Shown: one piece after another, positions 11,855 through 24,871 of the stretch
Position numbering within the stretch: the first letter of the stretch is position 1
Layout: every line of letters begins with the position of its first letter
NCBI RefSeq assembly: GCF_050003625.1
Contig: NC_134400.1
Location: 61,566,241 to 61,630,240, forward strand
Length of the DNA stretch: 64,000 nucleotides
Direction: 5' to 3'
Source of the DNA: Haematobia irritans
Taxonomy: Eukaryota; Arthropoda; Insecta; Diptera; Muscidae
Program-made: the position numbers and the translations under genes
Notes under the pieces: model-generated
Told to the model about the DNA's origin: nothing
Databases searched by the model: none
The model's input: the letters and a program-made list of their open reading frames with translations, nothing else

Positions 11855-13071
11855 CTAATATTTTGAGCAATAGAAATACAGTGACGGAGCTACATGAACT
11901 ACATCAATAGTTTCTACGGTAGGGCCACAATCATTTTCCAGATCTTCAACAACATCACTGCATTTGAAATGAATGCATATGTTATGCAATGCACAACATA
12001 CATTCGTAATTTTAGCGGCTTTTGCTGGTGCGTATTGCAGCTCCCTAGCACCAAGAATGCACCTCCATCTATTTTTCAATACGCCATTTGTTCGTTCGAT
12101 CACATTGCGGCACTTGGATTGAATTTCATTGAACTTAACTTCAATGTCATCTTGCAGGCGTTAAAAGCCACGGTTCTAAGGAATATCCTGCGTCTCCTAT
12201 TAAAAAAGAAAAAGTTAGTTTACAAATTATTTTATCATTCAAAACCTTACCAAGGAGCCAATAAGTGCTGCCGCTTCTTAGATATTCTTCTTCAAGGTAA
12301 CTTCGCACTTCACTAAAGTTCCATATAAAAGAGTCATCCAGCCATCCAGGTGCGTGCCACATACCGAATCTTCATCGCGTGGTAACAGATCTGTACATAT
12401 TTTGAAAATCCTCTCATATTTGCAAAAAAATAAAAGTTGTGGAATTACTTACCAGCATTACGTTTAAACTATAGTACCCCTTCCTGTTATAATATAGGTG
12501 TTTGTTCCTTGAAGGAGCAATAATGCGGACATGCGTCCCGTCAACACATCCTATTACGCTAGGAATTCCATGCTTGACGTAAAAAGCTAATGAAATTTTC
12601 TGTTTTTCTTCTTCCGTTTTGATAAAATTTATCCGCTTTGGACGTAGGCGTTCTTCAAATATATTTAAGACTTCTTTGAGAACTTTGCTTAGGCTACATT
12701 GAGCCACATATACGTCTCGATCTTTTCCTATGCCCGTCTGGTAGCCACCTTCGGCAAAAAAGCGTAGAGCAGCACTTAGTTTTACTAATGGGGATAATCC
12801 AAATGACTTGCGTTGAGGAGGAATATGGGCTGCTAACACGTCCAACAGGTATTTGAAGGCCGGCTTATTTACCCTATAATATTTGTGAAACCTTCAAAAG
12901 GAAAGCAATAACTAAGTAACAAGCTCTTCATGAACAATTATGTAGTTACAAAGTCTCAGGCAACTCAAGTGGATTGATGGCTTCGCGAAGCTTTCTCCTT
13001 TCTATCCTTTGGACATTGTTACGTTGATGCTCCTCTTCCTCAGCTACTATCATAAACACTGCACTAAACAT
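11855..13071 (-). pseudogene. HARBI1-like Harbinger transposase, four exons, two frameshifts
   Basis: On the minus strand exons read 13071-12950, 12891-12453, 12390-12251 and 12196-11855, with introns of about 54-62 bp and good GT..AG ends. Exon 2 carries the first catalytic region (IGCVDGTHVRIIAPS). Exon 3 has DDSFIWNFSEVRSYL and exon 4 has ERTNGVLKNRWRC, the C-terminal HARBI1 block. One frameshift lies in exon 3 between the VARTW region and DDSFIW; a second lies in exon 4 after PWLLTP, where the next frame reads LQDDIEVKFNEIQ. The protein is a DDE nuclease that cuts and joins element ends; this copy cannot make it whole. Confidence 0.85.
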
Positions 13072-14040
13072 TTTGTTCACACTTTCTCCTTTAAATAAAC
13101 TATTACGTCAAATCAATACAATTTCAGTTTAAAAATTGTGTGTAAATATTTGCTAAAATAAAACAGCTGATTTCGAATACTCAAAATTATTTCCCCCAGT
13201 TGTTCCCTTCTCTTACTATTTAGAATAGGAGGATTTTATTGCTGGGGAAAATCAATTCCCAGGGAACGCATTCCCCAGGGAATATTTAGAATAGGGGTAT
13301 ATATGGCCGTAAGTTCGGCCAGGCCGAATCTTATGTACCCTCCGCCATGGAGAGCGTAGAAACTTCTACGAAAGACTGTCATCCACAATCGAATTACTTG
13401 GGTTGTGTTATCTTAAATAGTTTTCTAAATTGTGAGTTAGTCCATACGTGGTATATATTAGACCAAAAAGGTATGTGTAGGTAAGTCTACAAATAATTGC
13501 GAATCGATATGGACTTTTGCACGGTACTTAGAGAGCCAAGAGGGGCGCTTATATGGGGGCTATATACAATTATGAACTTGATATGGACCAATTTTTGTGT
13601 CATTGGGGATCGATTTATCTGAGGGCTATATATAACTATAGACCGATATGGACCTAGTTAGGTTGTTAACGGCCATATACTAGCACAATGTACCAAATTT
13701 CAACAGACTCGGATGAAATTTGCTCCTCCAAGAGCTTCCAAAACCAAATCACGGGATCGGTTTATATGGGGGCTATACGTAAAAGTGGTCAGATGTGGCC
13801 CATTTGCAATACCATCCGACCTACATCAATAACAACTACTTGTGCCAGGTTTCAAGTCGATAGCTTGTTTCGTTCGGAAGTTAGCGTGATTTCAACAGAC
13901 GGACGGACATGCTTAGATCGACTCAGAATTTCACCACGATCCAGAATATATATACTTTATGGGGTCTTTGAGCAATATTTCGATGTGTTACAAACGGAAT
14001 GACAAAGTTAATATACCCCCATCCTATGGTGGAGGGTATA

Positions 14041-14218
14041 CGAAATGTAATGTCCCAAACATAATATGTTATAACATATTAACATATATGTCCCAAACAT
14101 GTTATACTTCTTTATTAACATTATATGCTTGCACTTAATAATAATGTGCTGAAAATTTGAACTCCAAACATATAATTTTTGTACCTAACCACATGAAAAA
14201 CAGTCTTTTTCGACCGTG
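14041..14218 (+). mobile_element. T element, end fragment (T7)
   Basis: The ATGTTTGG/CCAAACAT-rich block ends with CATGAAAAACAGTCTTTTTCGACCGTG followed by TA. It matches the ends of T1 (15442, reversed) and T5 (39445). The rest is missing and the A-type DINE abuts it. Confidence 0.6.
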
Positions 14219-14783
14219 TACTGACCTTGAAATATTATTGTATTAATGCATGTCTAATAAAATATATTACAAAATTAAATAAATTCCCATGTAATATTAA
14301 ATTTTTTAACTATATAAAGTATTTTGTTTAACTTCTATCTTCTAATTTTAATAAGATGCTGCTTTAACGAGTTTGTCCTCCTTTTACGATTTCAATCCGT
14401 ACAAATATGAGATCATAAAACAATTTTCCCACAAAAGGTCAGCGTTACCGATTGTCATATAATAATAAAAGATTCCAAAATGGAGACATATTAATGGGGT
14501 TGTTATTCAGCAGGAGTTTTCTTTATATCATGCTGGTGTTTTGTTTATATACCATCACACATATAATAAAAAAACGAAAAATTTACTCATTAATTTAAAA
14601 AAAAAAAAAATATTTAATATATTTTAGTTGTGTTTTTCCTCATAATTCTGACACAAGCTGCTTTTTCTCAATCGCCTGGTTTTTTACGATGCTGAGTATA
14701 CCATAACAATACGATTCGTACTGAAAAAAAAACACATGGTTAAAGATAGACAATATAGGAAAATGTTCTTATATTTTAACAAG
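14219..14783. other. AT-rich sequence without a recognised gene
   Basis: Short A/T runs and no exon-like segment were seen between the T7 fragment and the next DINE element. Confidence 0.35.
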
Positions 14784-16100
14784 CAAGTAAAGTCTAAAGT
14801 CGGGCGGGCCCGACTATATTACACCCTTCACCACTATGTGGACCAAAATTTGTGTTACCATCTCAACTCCTTCCAATTTGTTGGGAGTTGTTATGAATGT
14901 TTATATTCCCATATACAAATATTTATATCTTAACTGATTTGGAGACAATTTTTATACTTCTACAAAATCACTAGAATTAAAATTTAAAACGGTTAACGTC
15001 CTGAAATGAAATATAATGTTAGTAATAAATGAAACACAATGTTAGTAAAAAATATGGGAAATATAAAGCTGGAGCAATTTTAATGCAATTGTACATAATA
15101 GCATTAATATATTTATCAGACGACACATATGTATTCGAGATTTAGGATAATTTGAATAATTTTTAAAATTGTTGCTACTTAGCAGTGGCCATTTGACAAG
15201 GAGATTGGTTAGTAGATCTCACCAAGATATGGGGTTAATTGTCGGTTGTTATATATTATTTGGCCAAGTCGGGCGATATTTCCACCAGTCGGAGCCCTAT
15301 TTAAAACTCAACCGTTCTGTGGAAAGTCTGTCATTACACTGTGTGGGATATGACTAAGAAATCATCACAGAATTTTGTGTAAAATGTGGGTATTTTGGCC
15401 ATATTTGCATAAACCGGAAGAACAAATATATGGAGGCTTTACACGGACGAAAAAGACTGTTTTTCATATGTTTGGGTATAAACATTATATGTTTGGAACT
15501 CAAATTTTTAAACACAATATTTTTGAGTGCAAACATATAACGTTCATAAACTAGCATAATATGTTTGGCACATATATGTTAATATGTTAGAACATATTAT
15601 GTTTGGGACATAAAATGTTTGTAAATATAATATGCTTGGATTCAAACATATATTAATTTAGAAATAGCCCATAAACATATATATGTTTACAAAGAGAGAC
15701 AAAGTGTATGCTGGAAGTAAAATAATGAAAGTAACCAATTGGCGCATTAAAAATATATATACACAAAGAAAATTTCATTAAATATAGGAAAAATACTACG
15801 TGTGAATATAAACAAGTATAAATTTACATATTATGAGTAAACATATATATGTTGTGATATAAGACTTCGCCAAAAAATTGTATATGCTTAAGTAAAATAT
15901 TAAAATGAGAATTCGAAGAAAAAATTCATTCGGAACCAAGATAAAATATATTTGAAAAAAAGAGCATGAGTTTTGTTTATCATTTTCGCATTACGGGCAC
16001 AATTTTTTTGTTTCGTCAAAACAAATCGGAACGTAGGACGAGTAAGTCAAAATATTCAAACAAAGGTAATTAAAGGGATCTTCATAAACACTAACACTAA

Positions 16101-16713
16101 CACTGAACAAAAAGCATGTCCGGTTCCAAAGATTGTGTCTCCACTTTAACAATTTTTGTATTGATTTCGAACCAAAGAAGCGGAGAATACAAGTAAGGAT
16201 GCTTTTAAGACACAATTCTCTTTTAAATGGGGTTTTGTGTACTTGACTCTACGAAGCACATTTCAATTTTTCGCTTTTTCAGCTTTTTTTCATATGCTAT
16301 AAAATGTCCGTTAAAAACAAGACTTCCAGTAGAAATTATGCTATGTTTCAAGTAAAAAATGTCTTTAAAATAAAGTATTGAAAAACATATCCTATTTTTT
16401 AATGGTTTTTGCCCTGTAGTCAAGATGCAAAAATGCAACAAATTTAAAGACAGTTTCATTAATTTTAAAGAATTTTTCTGAATTATTAAAGTCAAGTTGA
16501 CCTTAGTCCAAAAATTTGTTCTTTGATGTTATGATACCCATTTTTAAGTCAAATCACTTAAGTATAACGACAACACGACTTCATTGAAAGTATCGACCTT
16601 TGAACATGGAAAAAACTTTATATTAGAGAAATGCGTCTTCTAAGCTAAGCAAAAGTTGTATTCTTATTTTAAGGACATGAACTCTTTGACCTCACGACAA
16701 TATTTTTTCAGTG
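16101..16713. mobile_element. C-type MITE (CACTGAAAAAA ends), copy C1, inside T1
   Basis: Starts CACTGAACAAAAAGC and ends TTTTTTCAGTG. The inside (TCGAACCAAAGAAGCGGAGAATACAAG) is the reverse complement of the copy at 21253-21844. No coding capacity. Confidence 0.65.
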
Positions 16714-16874
16714 CACTCTTTTTAGAGTTGTGAAAGTAAAATGAAAACAGGGCGAAACAGTGAAAAATTAAACAGTAAGATCTATAAAAACAAAGATTAG
16801 TTCCTCTCTATTAATGAGTAGTCCAAGAGGAGTTGACGGATTTTTTCGAAAATAAAAGCGGGCATTGAGTTCGA

Positions 16875-16914
16875 GTTTTGCCGCTAAAATTATTTCTCAT
16901 TTTAGCGGCAAAAC
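16875..16914. repeat. perfect 16-bp hairpin inside T1
   Basis: GTTTTGCCGCTAAAAT (16875-16890) and its exact complement (16899-16914) are separated by an 8-base loop. The equivalent place in T3 (near 31075) has only one arm-like sequence. Confidence 0.7.
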
Positions 16915-17600
16915 CAGAATAACATTACAACTTTTTCCGGTAAATTGTATTATAACATGGTGGAAAAAGATCCAAAGCAACAATTGAATAAGTTTATTTT
17001 CTTTAAAAGAAATTATTAAAGAAAAGTAAAAGGGTAAACATGGCCATTTTAACGCGATAATACCAATTTATACCGGCCTTAAGAATTAAATTAAGTACAA
17101 AATTATTCGTTAATAAAAATTCATATTTATTTGTATTTCTAAATTAATGGTGTCAAATGCTAGCAAACAATTGTTCACACCAAAATAAATTTATGTGCTG
17201 TTGTAAAATTACTGTTTAGAATTTAAATATAATGTGCTTTTGAATGGTTATCGTTAACCTTAGGATTCGATGGAAAAATATTTTTATATACTCGAATTCA
17301 CGTTCTTCTTTTGTAAGGGTTTTTGAATTTCTTCGAAAATTTTAAACTTGTATACAAAAACCTTTATTTGTTACACAATTTTTATTTTTGCAATAAAAAA
17401 AAATAATATTTGATTGGACTCAGTCCATTTCGTTTATATCAAGCATTTTTCTTTTCTGACGTTAAGTCTTTTATAAAACACACTTTACAATTTCGTAGTA
17501 AAAATTTAATATAATAGAATGTAATGCTGAACACCTTTTCGGGAACTTCCGAACGAATCTGGAATATATGTTAAAAAATATATTAAAAAAAAATGGTGTT

Positions 17601-17672
17601 GGTCGAAGCAGGGATCGAACCCAGGACCCCTGTCACGCAGGGCGGACGACCAACCACTGCTCCACGCTGCCA
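17601..17672 (-). other. tRNA-like module B of T1
   Basis: On the minus strand GTGGAGCAGTGGTTGG resembles box A and GGGTTCGATCCCTG is a good box B, spaced as in tRNA genes. It resembles the head of the SINE at 57771-57847. No clean cloverleaf with matched acceptor stem was found, so it is a tRNA-derived pol III promoter module rather than a working tRNA gene. Confidence 0.65.
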
Positions 17673-17797
17673 ACAACTGTATGTTTAACAATGTTATGTT
17701 GTTAAACAATGTTATATTTGCATCGGCTCGTGGGCGCCGCAAGTTATGCTATATAAATATAACTTATAACGATAATTATCTCTTGATGACCCTAACA

Positions 17798-17867
17798 GCT
17801 ACGTAGCCCAGTGGTTAGTGTGCTGGCTTACAAACTGTGTGGTCCGCTGTTCGAATCCCCGTCCGGC
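17798..17867 (+). other. tRNA-like module A of T1
   Basis: TAGCCCAGTGG (17804-17814) fits box A and GTTCGAATCCC (17849-17859) fits box B. The 5' part GCTACGTAGCCCAGTGG is shared with module A in T2 and T6. It points away from module B. The 125-bp spacer contains GCTATATAAATATAAC, which could serve as an upstream TATA-like element. Acceptor pairing is poor, so a functional tRNA is unlikely. Confidence 0.65.
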
Positions 17868-19430
17868 AAAAGGTAAAATTGAAAAAAAAAAATTATAAAA
17901 TTTAATAATTTCTTCTACAATTTTTGTATTACAGAAAAGGTGCTAAGAACTAAAAAAAAACTCATGGAAGTGAAAAAAATGTGAGGCAATATACAATTAG
18001 GCAGAAAAAAATTTTGAGCACAATATTCTTTGGGAGAAAATTCTTCTCAGCATATAATATTTTTGGGTCCAAAATGCCTCCAAACATATTATATGTTCAC
18101 ATAATAACATATAGTTTTTTGGAAGACAACATTATTGAATTTGGATGGAAAAATACAAAATGTTTGGAACTTAGACTACCCAAACATATTATATTGTTTA
18201 GACCAATATGCTTTCAAACATATTATATATTGGAAGGAAACATATAAATGTTTGGGCAATGCCCAAAAATGTATATGCATGAAGCAAAATATGTTTGGGA
18301 GTATATGTTACAGAAGCGATTTTTTTTTGGGGGTGTATGTAAATCTGAACCAAATTAAATCAAAACTGACACACTTAAACATCATATTAAATATGGTCTC
18401 TGTGGAAAGTAATGAGTCAATTGGAGGAAATCCCATTGAAAATGGGTCTAAAATATGAAACACTCACCATATTTGCCCAACTCTGGCATACATAATAAGA
18501 ATAATAATTCTGCTATCTCTGCAAAATTTCACGTAATTAGGAGTATAACTTTGGCTTGCGTGGTCATATGAGTGTAAATTGGGCGAAATATATATATGGG
18601 AGCTATATATAAATCTGAACCGATTTCAACCAAATTTGTCAAACTCAACGATACTATTAAACGTACTCTTTGTGCAAAATTTGAAGCAAATCAGTGCAAA
18701 ACTCTGGCTTTTGAGGCCATAGAAGTGCAAATCGGACGAAAGATATATACGGGAGCTATATCTCAATCTTAACCGATTTCAACCTAATTTGCCAAACTTA
18801 ACAATACTATTAATCGTACTGCATGTGCAAAATTTAAATCAAATCAGGGCAAAACTCTGGCTTTTGAGGCCATAGAAGTGCAAATCGGACGAAAGATATA
18901 TACGGGAGCTATATCTAAATCTGAACCGATTTCAACCTAATTTGCCAAACTTAACAATACTATTAATCGTACTGCATGTGCAAAATTTAAATCAAATCAG
19001 GGCAAAACTCTGGCTTTTGAGGCCATAGAAGTACAAATCGGACGAAAGATATACACGGGAGCTATATCTAAATCTGAACCGATCTGAAAATCAATAGCGA
19101 TTGTCTTTGAGCCAAAGTGAAACTCTGTGCCAAATTTGAAGACGATCGGACTTAAGCTGCGAGCTGTACTTTGTACACAAAATTAAATATACAGACAGAC
19201 AGACAGACGGACATCGCTAAATCGACTCAGAACTTAATTCTTAGCCGATCGGTATGCTAAAAGATGGGTCTATGACTACTATTTCTTGGCGTACATACAA
19301 ATGCACAAACTTGTTATACCCTGTACCACAGTAGTGGTGAAAAGTATAAAAAGGTGAAAGGTATAAGTTTTGAAAGGATTTAATACTTTTAGTATGAGTG
19401 AACTAAAATGTTTTTCTATGAAATGTCTTA

Positions 19431-20007
<577 letters not shown>

Positions 20008-20149
20008 TATGGTAAGCTTCCCATAACAACGGAAAGATTTGTCTTTTCATAAGAAATTCTACTAGCCCCGTTATGTTTTAACTCCCAGTTAATAAAAAGT
20101 AAATTGCAAATATCATTTCTCCAGTTAATTTTAACTTAAAAGTATTCAG

Positions 20150-20960
20150 CAGTTAAGTCCCTTACTGGAATAGGCATTGAAGAAAATATTAGGATACGAA
20201 ATTTCACAATGGACTGAATAGTCTAAGTGAGCCTGAATCTTAATCGGGCTGCCACTTTAACCTAACCTAGGATACGAAATTTACACAATATTAAGGACAA
20301 ATTTTGTTAAAATTAAAAATTTAATTAAAAGAAATTTCAAAATCTTTGCTCTATGAACTGTTAAGGATACGAATCTATGAAATTTACGTCCCTCCGTTAA
20401 AGCCGTATGTCTTTGAAGTAAGGGGAATTTCTCTTAAACTAAAGAAAAACAGTTTTGATTTAAAGAAATCATCCTTAAATTAACTGAGATATTGAATCTT
20501 TGGATTAAAGATAAAAAGATTCAAAAATACTTATTTAGAGGATTTTGCACATTTGGTTTAAAGTATTGTTTTTTGCAATTAAGAAAATATGTGTTGAAAT
20601 ATCTGCTATAATTCGGAGTTTTAAACTGACATTTATTTGTATATGAATACCTTTATAGAAGAATAAACCGAAATTTGATAAATGGGATCTGTATACAAAT
20701 TTCAAATTCATAGCTTTAAAGCTAGATAGCTCCAAAAATATATCTTTTTAATAAAGCTTCATCTTTGGCTCGGAATCAATACCAATATCCTTAAGAGAAG
20801 ATTAAAATCTGTGAAGCCAGATAGGTCCCTAAAAAATTTCTTTATTTTAAAGAAGCCGCATTTTTGGCTCGGAATCAAAACCAAAATCCTTAAAGGGAAG
20901 GTCAAAATCTTTGAATCCAGGTAAACTTTTTTTTTTTTTTTGATTGCAGAAAGAGTCAAT
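20150..20960. repeat. decayed copy of the long C'-type repeat, with LINE tail inserted
   Basis: Segments (ACACAATATTAAGGAC, AATTAAGAAAATATG, GTTTTAAACTGACAT, ATCAATACCAATATCCTTAAG) align in order with 52395-54603 but without the DINE element that interrupts that copy. Ends were not resolved. Confidence 0.45.
20205..20268 (+). mobile_element. 64-bp tail-only LOA LINE (or SINE) insertion
   Basis: Identical over all 64 bases to 37427-37490 of the intact LOA element (CACAATGGACTGAATAGTC ... TTTAACCTAACCT). It is flanked by the perfect 14-bp duplication AGGATACGAAATTT at 20191-20204 and 20269-20282, the signature of target-primed reverse transcription that stopped almost at once. Confidence 0.9.
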
Positions 20961-21252
20961 TTTTCACAACTCGCTGTTTTAATATTTTTAATGGGAAATT
21001 TAAATTTTTTGTTTAAAATAGGTTAAAAACATATTAAGAATTAACCAAATGGTACAAATTATTTAAATCTTGCAAAAAAAAAATGCTAAATCCAGTCCAA
21101 AAAAATTGCGAATTTTTGATAATATTTGATGTCAAACATTCCAAACAAGCATTAGAATGCATTAAAAATCATAACAAATTGTACAAATTACTTATTTGAC
21201 ATAATATCACAAAATTTTTAATTCACATCCAAAACACTGAATTTGGATCATA

Positions 21253-21844
21253 CACTGAAAAAAATATTGTCGTGAGGTCAAAGATTTCATGTCTTTAAAA
21301 TACGAATACAAACTTTGCATAGCATAGAAGACGCATTTCTCTAAAATAAAGTTATTTTCCTTGTCCAAAAGTCGATAAACTTTTCAATGAAGTCGTATTG
21401 TTGACTTAAAAATGGGTATCTTAACATGAAAGAAAAAATTTATAGGCTAAGGTCAACATGACTTTAATAATTCAGAAAAATTCTTTAAATTTAATGAAAT
21501 TGTCTTTAAATTTGTTGTCTTTTTGCATCTTGACTACAAAGCAAAAAATCGTTCAAATATAGGACATGTTTTTCAAAACTTTATTTTAAAGAAGTTTTTT
21601 ACTTCAAACATAGCATAATTTCTACTGGTCGAGTCGAGTCCTAATTTGGAAAATAAAGTTGCCGTCAAAGCGAAAAATTAAAATTTGCTTCCTAGAAGCA
21701 AGTACACAAAACCTAAATTTAAAAGAGAATTGTGTCTTAAAAGTATCCTTACTTGTATTCTCCGCTTCTTTGGCTCGGAATCAATACAAAATTTTTTAAG
21801 GTAAAGACAAAATCTTTGGAACCGAGTATACTCTTTTTTCAGTG
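21253..21844. mobile_element. C-type MITE, complete copy C2
   Basis: Starts CACTGAAAAAAATATTG and ends CTCTTTTTTCAGTG, with TA on both sides (21251-21252, 21845-21846). It is inverted relative to C1. No protein is encoded. Confidence 0.75.
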
Positions 21845-22915
21845 TACGTTAAGAAGTGATGCAAATTCAGTGTTGAAATGGTGGACATCAGTTTTATGAT
21901 AAACCCATGTAAATTCATCGCTTCTTCACCAATTTTGAACCACTTCCGGTTCCAAAATTAACATTTTCACTACTACTGCATCAAGTAAATTATTCTTATT
22001 TTAAACAAAAACTTAACCTAATGGAAATAAAATGGGTAAACTAAATTGATGACATTATTTTCCTTTATTTTCGAAGGTACTTTTGGGTGATCCATATTAT
22101 TAATTTGATTTAATAAAAACAATTGCGACTAAAAAGTAAGGAATGTGACGAAGACTTTTGAATTTCCTGGTTTGTTTAAAAATGTCAAAGTCAATACTCG
22201 TATGCGCTGTACTCGAATTGATACAGAAGAATTGAATATTTTCTGAGTATATTCCATGTTTCAATATATCAAAGTCCTTTAGATGATTGGAATGAGCGTA
22301 ATATCACATCAACAATTGAACACAAAGTGTCAGAAGATAATTAAAAAAACTGAAATTTTAGCACTTTGTTGTCCACGTTTCAATTTGTGTCGGGACACTC
22401 CTCGTGACAGTGAGTGAATGCAACGCAGCAATTGAAATCATAAATGGATATTTCAGTTCGTGAACATATACGTCTTTATGTTTATTCTCCAGGGTGAACA
22501 AATACATGGCTCAGATATATTCAATAGTTGTCAACATTTTTGAAATGACACATTCCCACAAACACTTAAACAGACACCAGAAAACGACAGATATTGACAA
22601 AGAACTATGACTCCCACTTTCGTTGAGTGCGACTACATTAGGTTGCGAAGGTGAAAAAATTGCATGGGATGAAGTAGACGGATAGACTCCGGGAAATAAC
22701 GTGTGCTTGCCATAAACCGATTCACAAGAAACTAGATGTTATTGTATCAGTTCGTGGTATTAATTTTGAACCCTCTAAAACGCGGCGGAGTGCTTGGATT
22801 CGGGTTAAGAAACTTGAAATTCAGCGGTGTGTAAAAAATTATCGAACAGCCGAACAAACACTTTTCTGAAAATTATCATTTGGAATATACACTGTTTTTC
22901 AGTGTATAGTCCAAA
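21845..22915. other. unassigned sequence
   Basis: Less repetitive than its surroundings; no exon with plausible splice sites and no RNA gene was recognised. Confidence 0.35.
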
Positions 22916-24186
<1,271 letters not shown>

Positions 24187-24614
24187 ATAGAATTTCCGAT
24201 TCAAAAAAATTTGTTTTACAATAATGATTTTGGAATTGATACCCAATACAAAGAAGTGGAGAATTGAAGTAAGGATACTTTTAAGACAGAATTCTCTAAT
24301 AAAATTAAGTTTTGCGTACTTGATTCTACACCCTCAAAAAAAATCGCTTCTCTAACATATGTTCCAAACATATTTTGCACATATATTATTGGATACTGCC
24401 GAAACATTAATATGTTTGTTTTATGTGAACATATTATATGCTTGGAAGCATTTTGAGCCCAAAAATATTATATGCTTGGAAAGAATTTTCCCCAAAGAAG
24501 GTTGTCCTCATTCCTCATAATTTTCACTTTCACGAAATTTTTAGTTCTTGTTACTTTTTTCTGTAATACAAATAATGTTGAAGAAATTATTAAATTTTAT
24601 AAATTTTACCTTTC

Positions 24615-24684
24615 GCCTGGAGGGAGAATCGAACCGAGGACCATTCAGTTTGTAAGCCAACACACTATCCACTTGGCTACGTAG
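24615..24684 (-). other. tRNA-like module A of T2
   Basis: On the minus strand GTAGCCAAGTGGATAG matches box A and GGTTCGATTCTCC matches box B. It has the same relative position and orientation as module A in T1. Confidence 0.65.
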
Positions 24685-24797
24685 CAGTTATAGTCACCAG
24701 TAGACAATTATCGCTATAAGTTACATTTATATAGCATAGTTTGCAGCGCCCACTAGCCCATGCAAACATAACATTATTTAAAAGAAACATACATTTG

Positions 24798-24871
24798 TTG
24801 GCCACGTGGAGCAGTGGTTAGCATGTCTGCCGTGCATGCAAAGGGTCGTGGGTTCAATTTCTGCTCCGACC
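24798..24871 (+). other. tRNA-like module B of T2
   Basis: GTGGAGCAGTGGTTAGCATG is a good box A and GGGTTCAATTTCTG a weakened box B. A T7 run at 24879-24885 just downstream would terminate pol III. It is divergent from module A with a 113-bp spacer resembling that of T1. Confidence 0.65.

Larger units (their letters stand above)
10541..13297. mobile_element. PIF/Harbinger DNA transposon with two genes (inactive)
   Basis: The right end is TTTAGAATAGGGG. The left end GCCCAATTCTCAAT matches its complement CCCCTATTCTAAAT imperfectly, and a closer copy of the terminus lies at 10591. Left flank is TTA and right flank TAT, so a 3-bp duplication is only partly preserved. It carries the usual pair of genes: a Myb/SANT-like DNA-binding protein (plus) and a HARBI1-like nuclease (minus), convergent with about 320 bp between them. 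Both genes have frameshifts. Confidence 0.8.
10528..14040 (+). mobile_element. DINE-1-like element, type A, split by a Harbinger element
   Basis: The left end AACAAGTATA is at 10528-10537. The rest resumes at 13298 with the GGCCGTAAGTTCGGCC hairpin and CTTATGTACCCTCCGCCATGG, runs through MITE-like units and the ATCGACTCAGAATTTCAC block, and ends with the hairpin CCATCCTATGGTGGAGGG at 14040. Other copies (41942, 48033) read straight through CAAGTATATACGGCCG, which shows where the Harbinger element entered. Confidence 0.65.
15442..18335 (+). mobile_element. T element, long copy T1 (2894 bp)
   Basis: Left end CACGGACGAAAAAGACTG and right end GCGATTTTTTTTTGGGGGTG are each flanked by TA (15440-15441 and 18336-18337), consistent with a TA duplication. 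Only CAC plus an A-run is shared between the ends. Both ends are dense in ATGTTTGG and its complement. No protein is encoded. The inside holds MITE C1 (16101-16713), a hairpin (16875-16914) and two tRNA-like modules in divergent orientation (17601-17672 minus, 17798-17867 plus). The element family is not one I recognise. Confidence 0.65.
14784..19350 (+). mobile_element. DINE-1-like element, type B, split by T1
   Basis: Left part 14784-15441 starts CAAGTAAAGTCTAAAGTCGG with the GTCGGGCGGGCCCGAC hairpin. Right part 18336-19350 has three internal units whose CTGGCTTTTGAGGCC copies sit at 18704, 18857 and 19010 (exactly 153 bp apart). Then follow an AGACAGACGGACATCGC block, ATCGACTCAGAA, and the closing hairpin TACCCTGTACCACAGTAGTGG. 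Joining the parts across the TA restores the usual unit (TATATGGAGGCTTTA then TGTAAATCTGAACC). Confidence 0.7.

Noticed and set aside
17601..17867. Two candidate tRNA genes
   Set aside because: Boxes A and B are good, but acceptor and anticodon stems do not pair well and the sequences recur inside a dispersed element, so they are tRNA-derived modules rather than tRNA genes.
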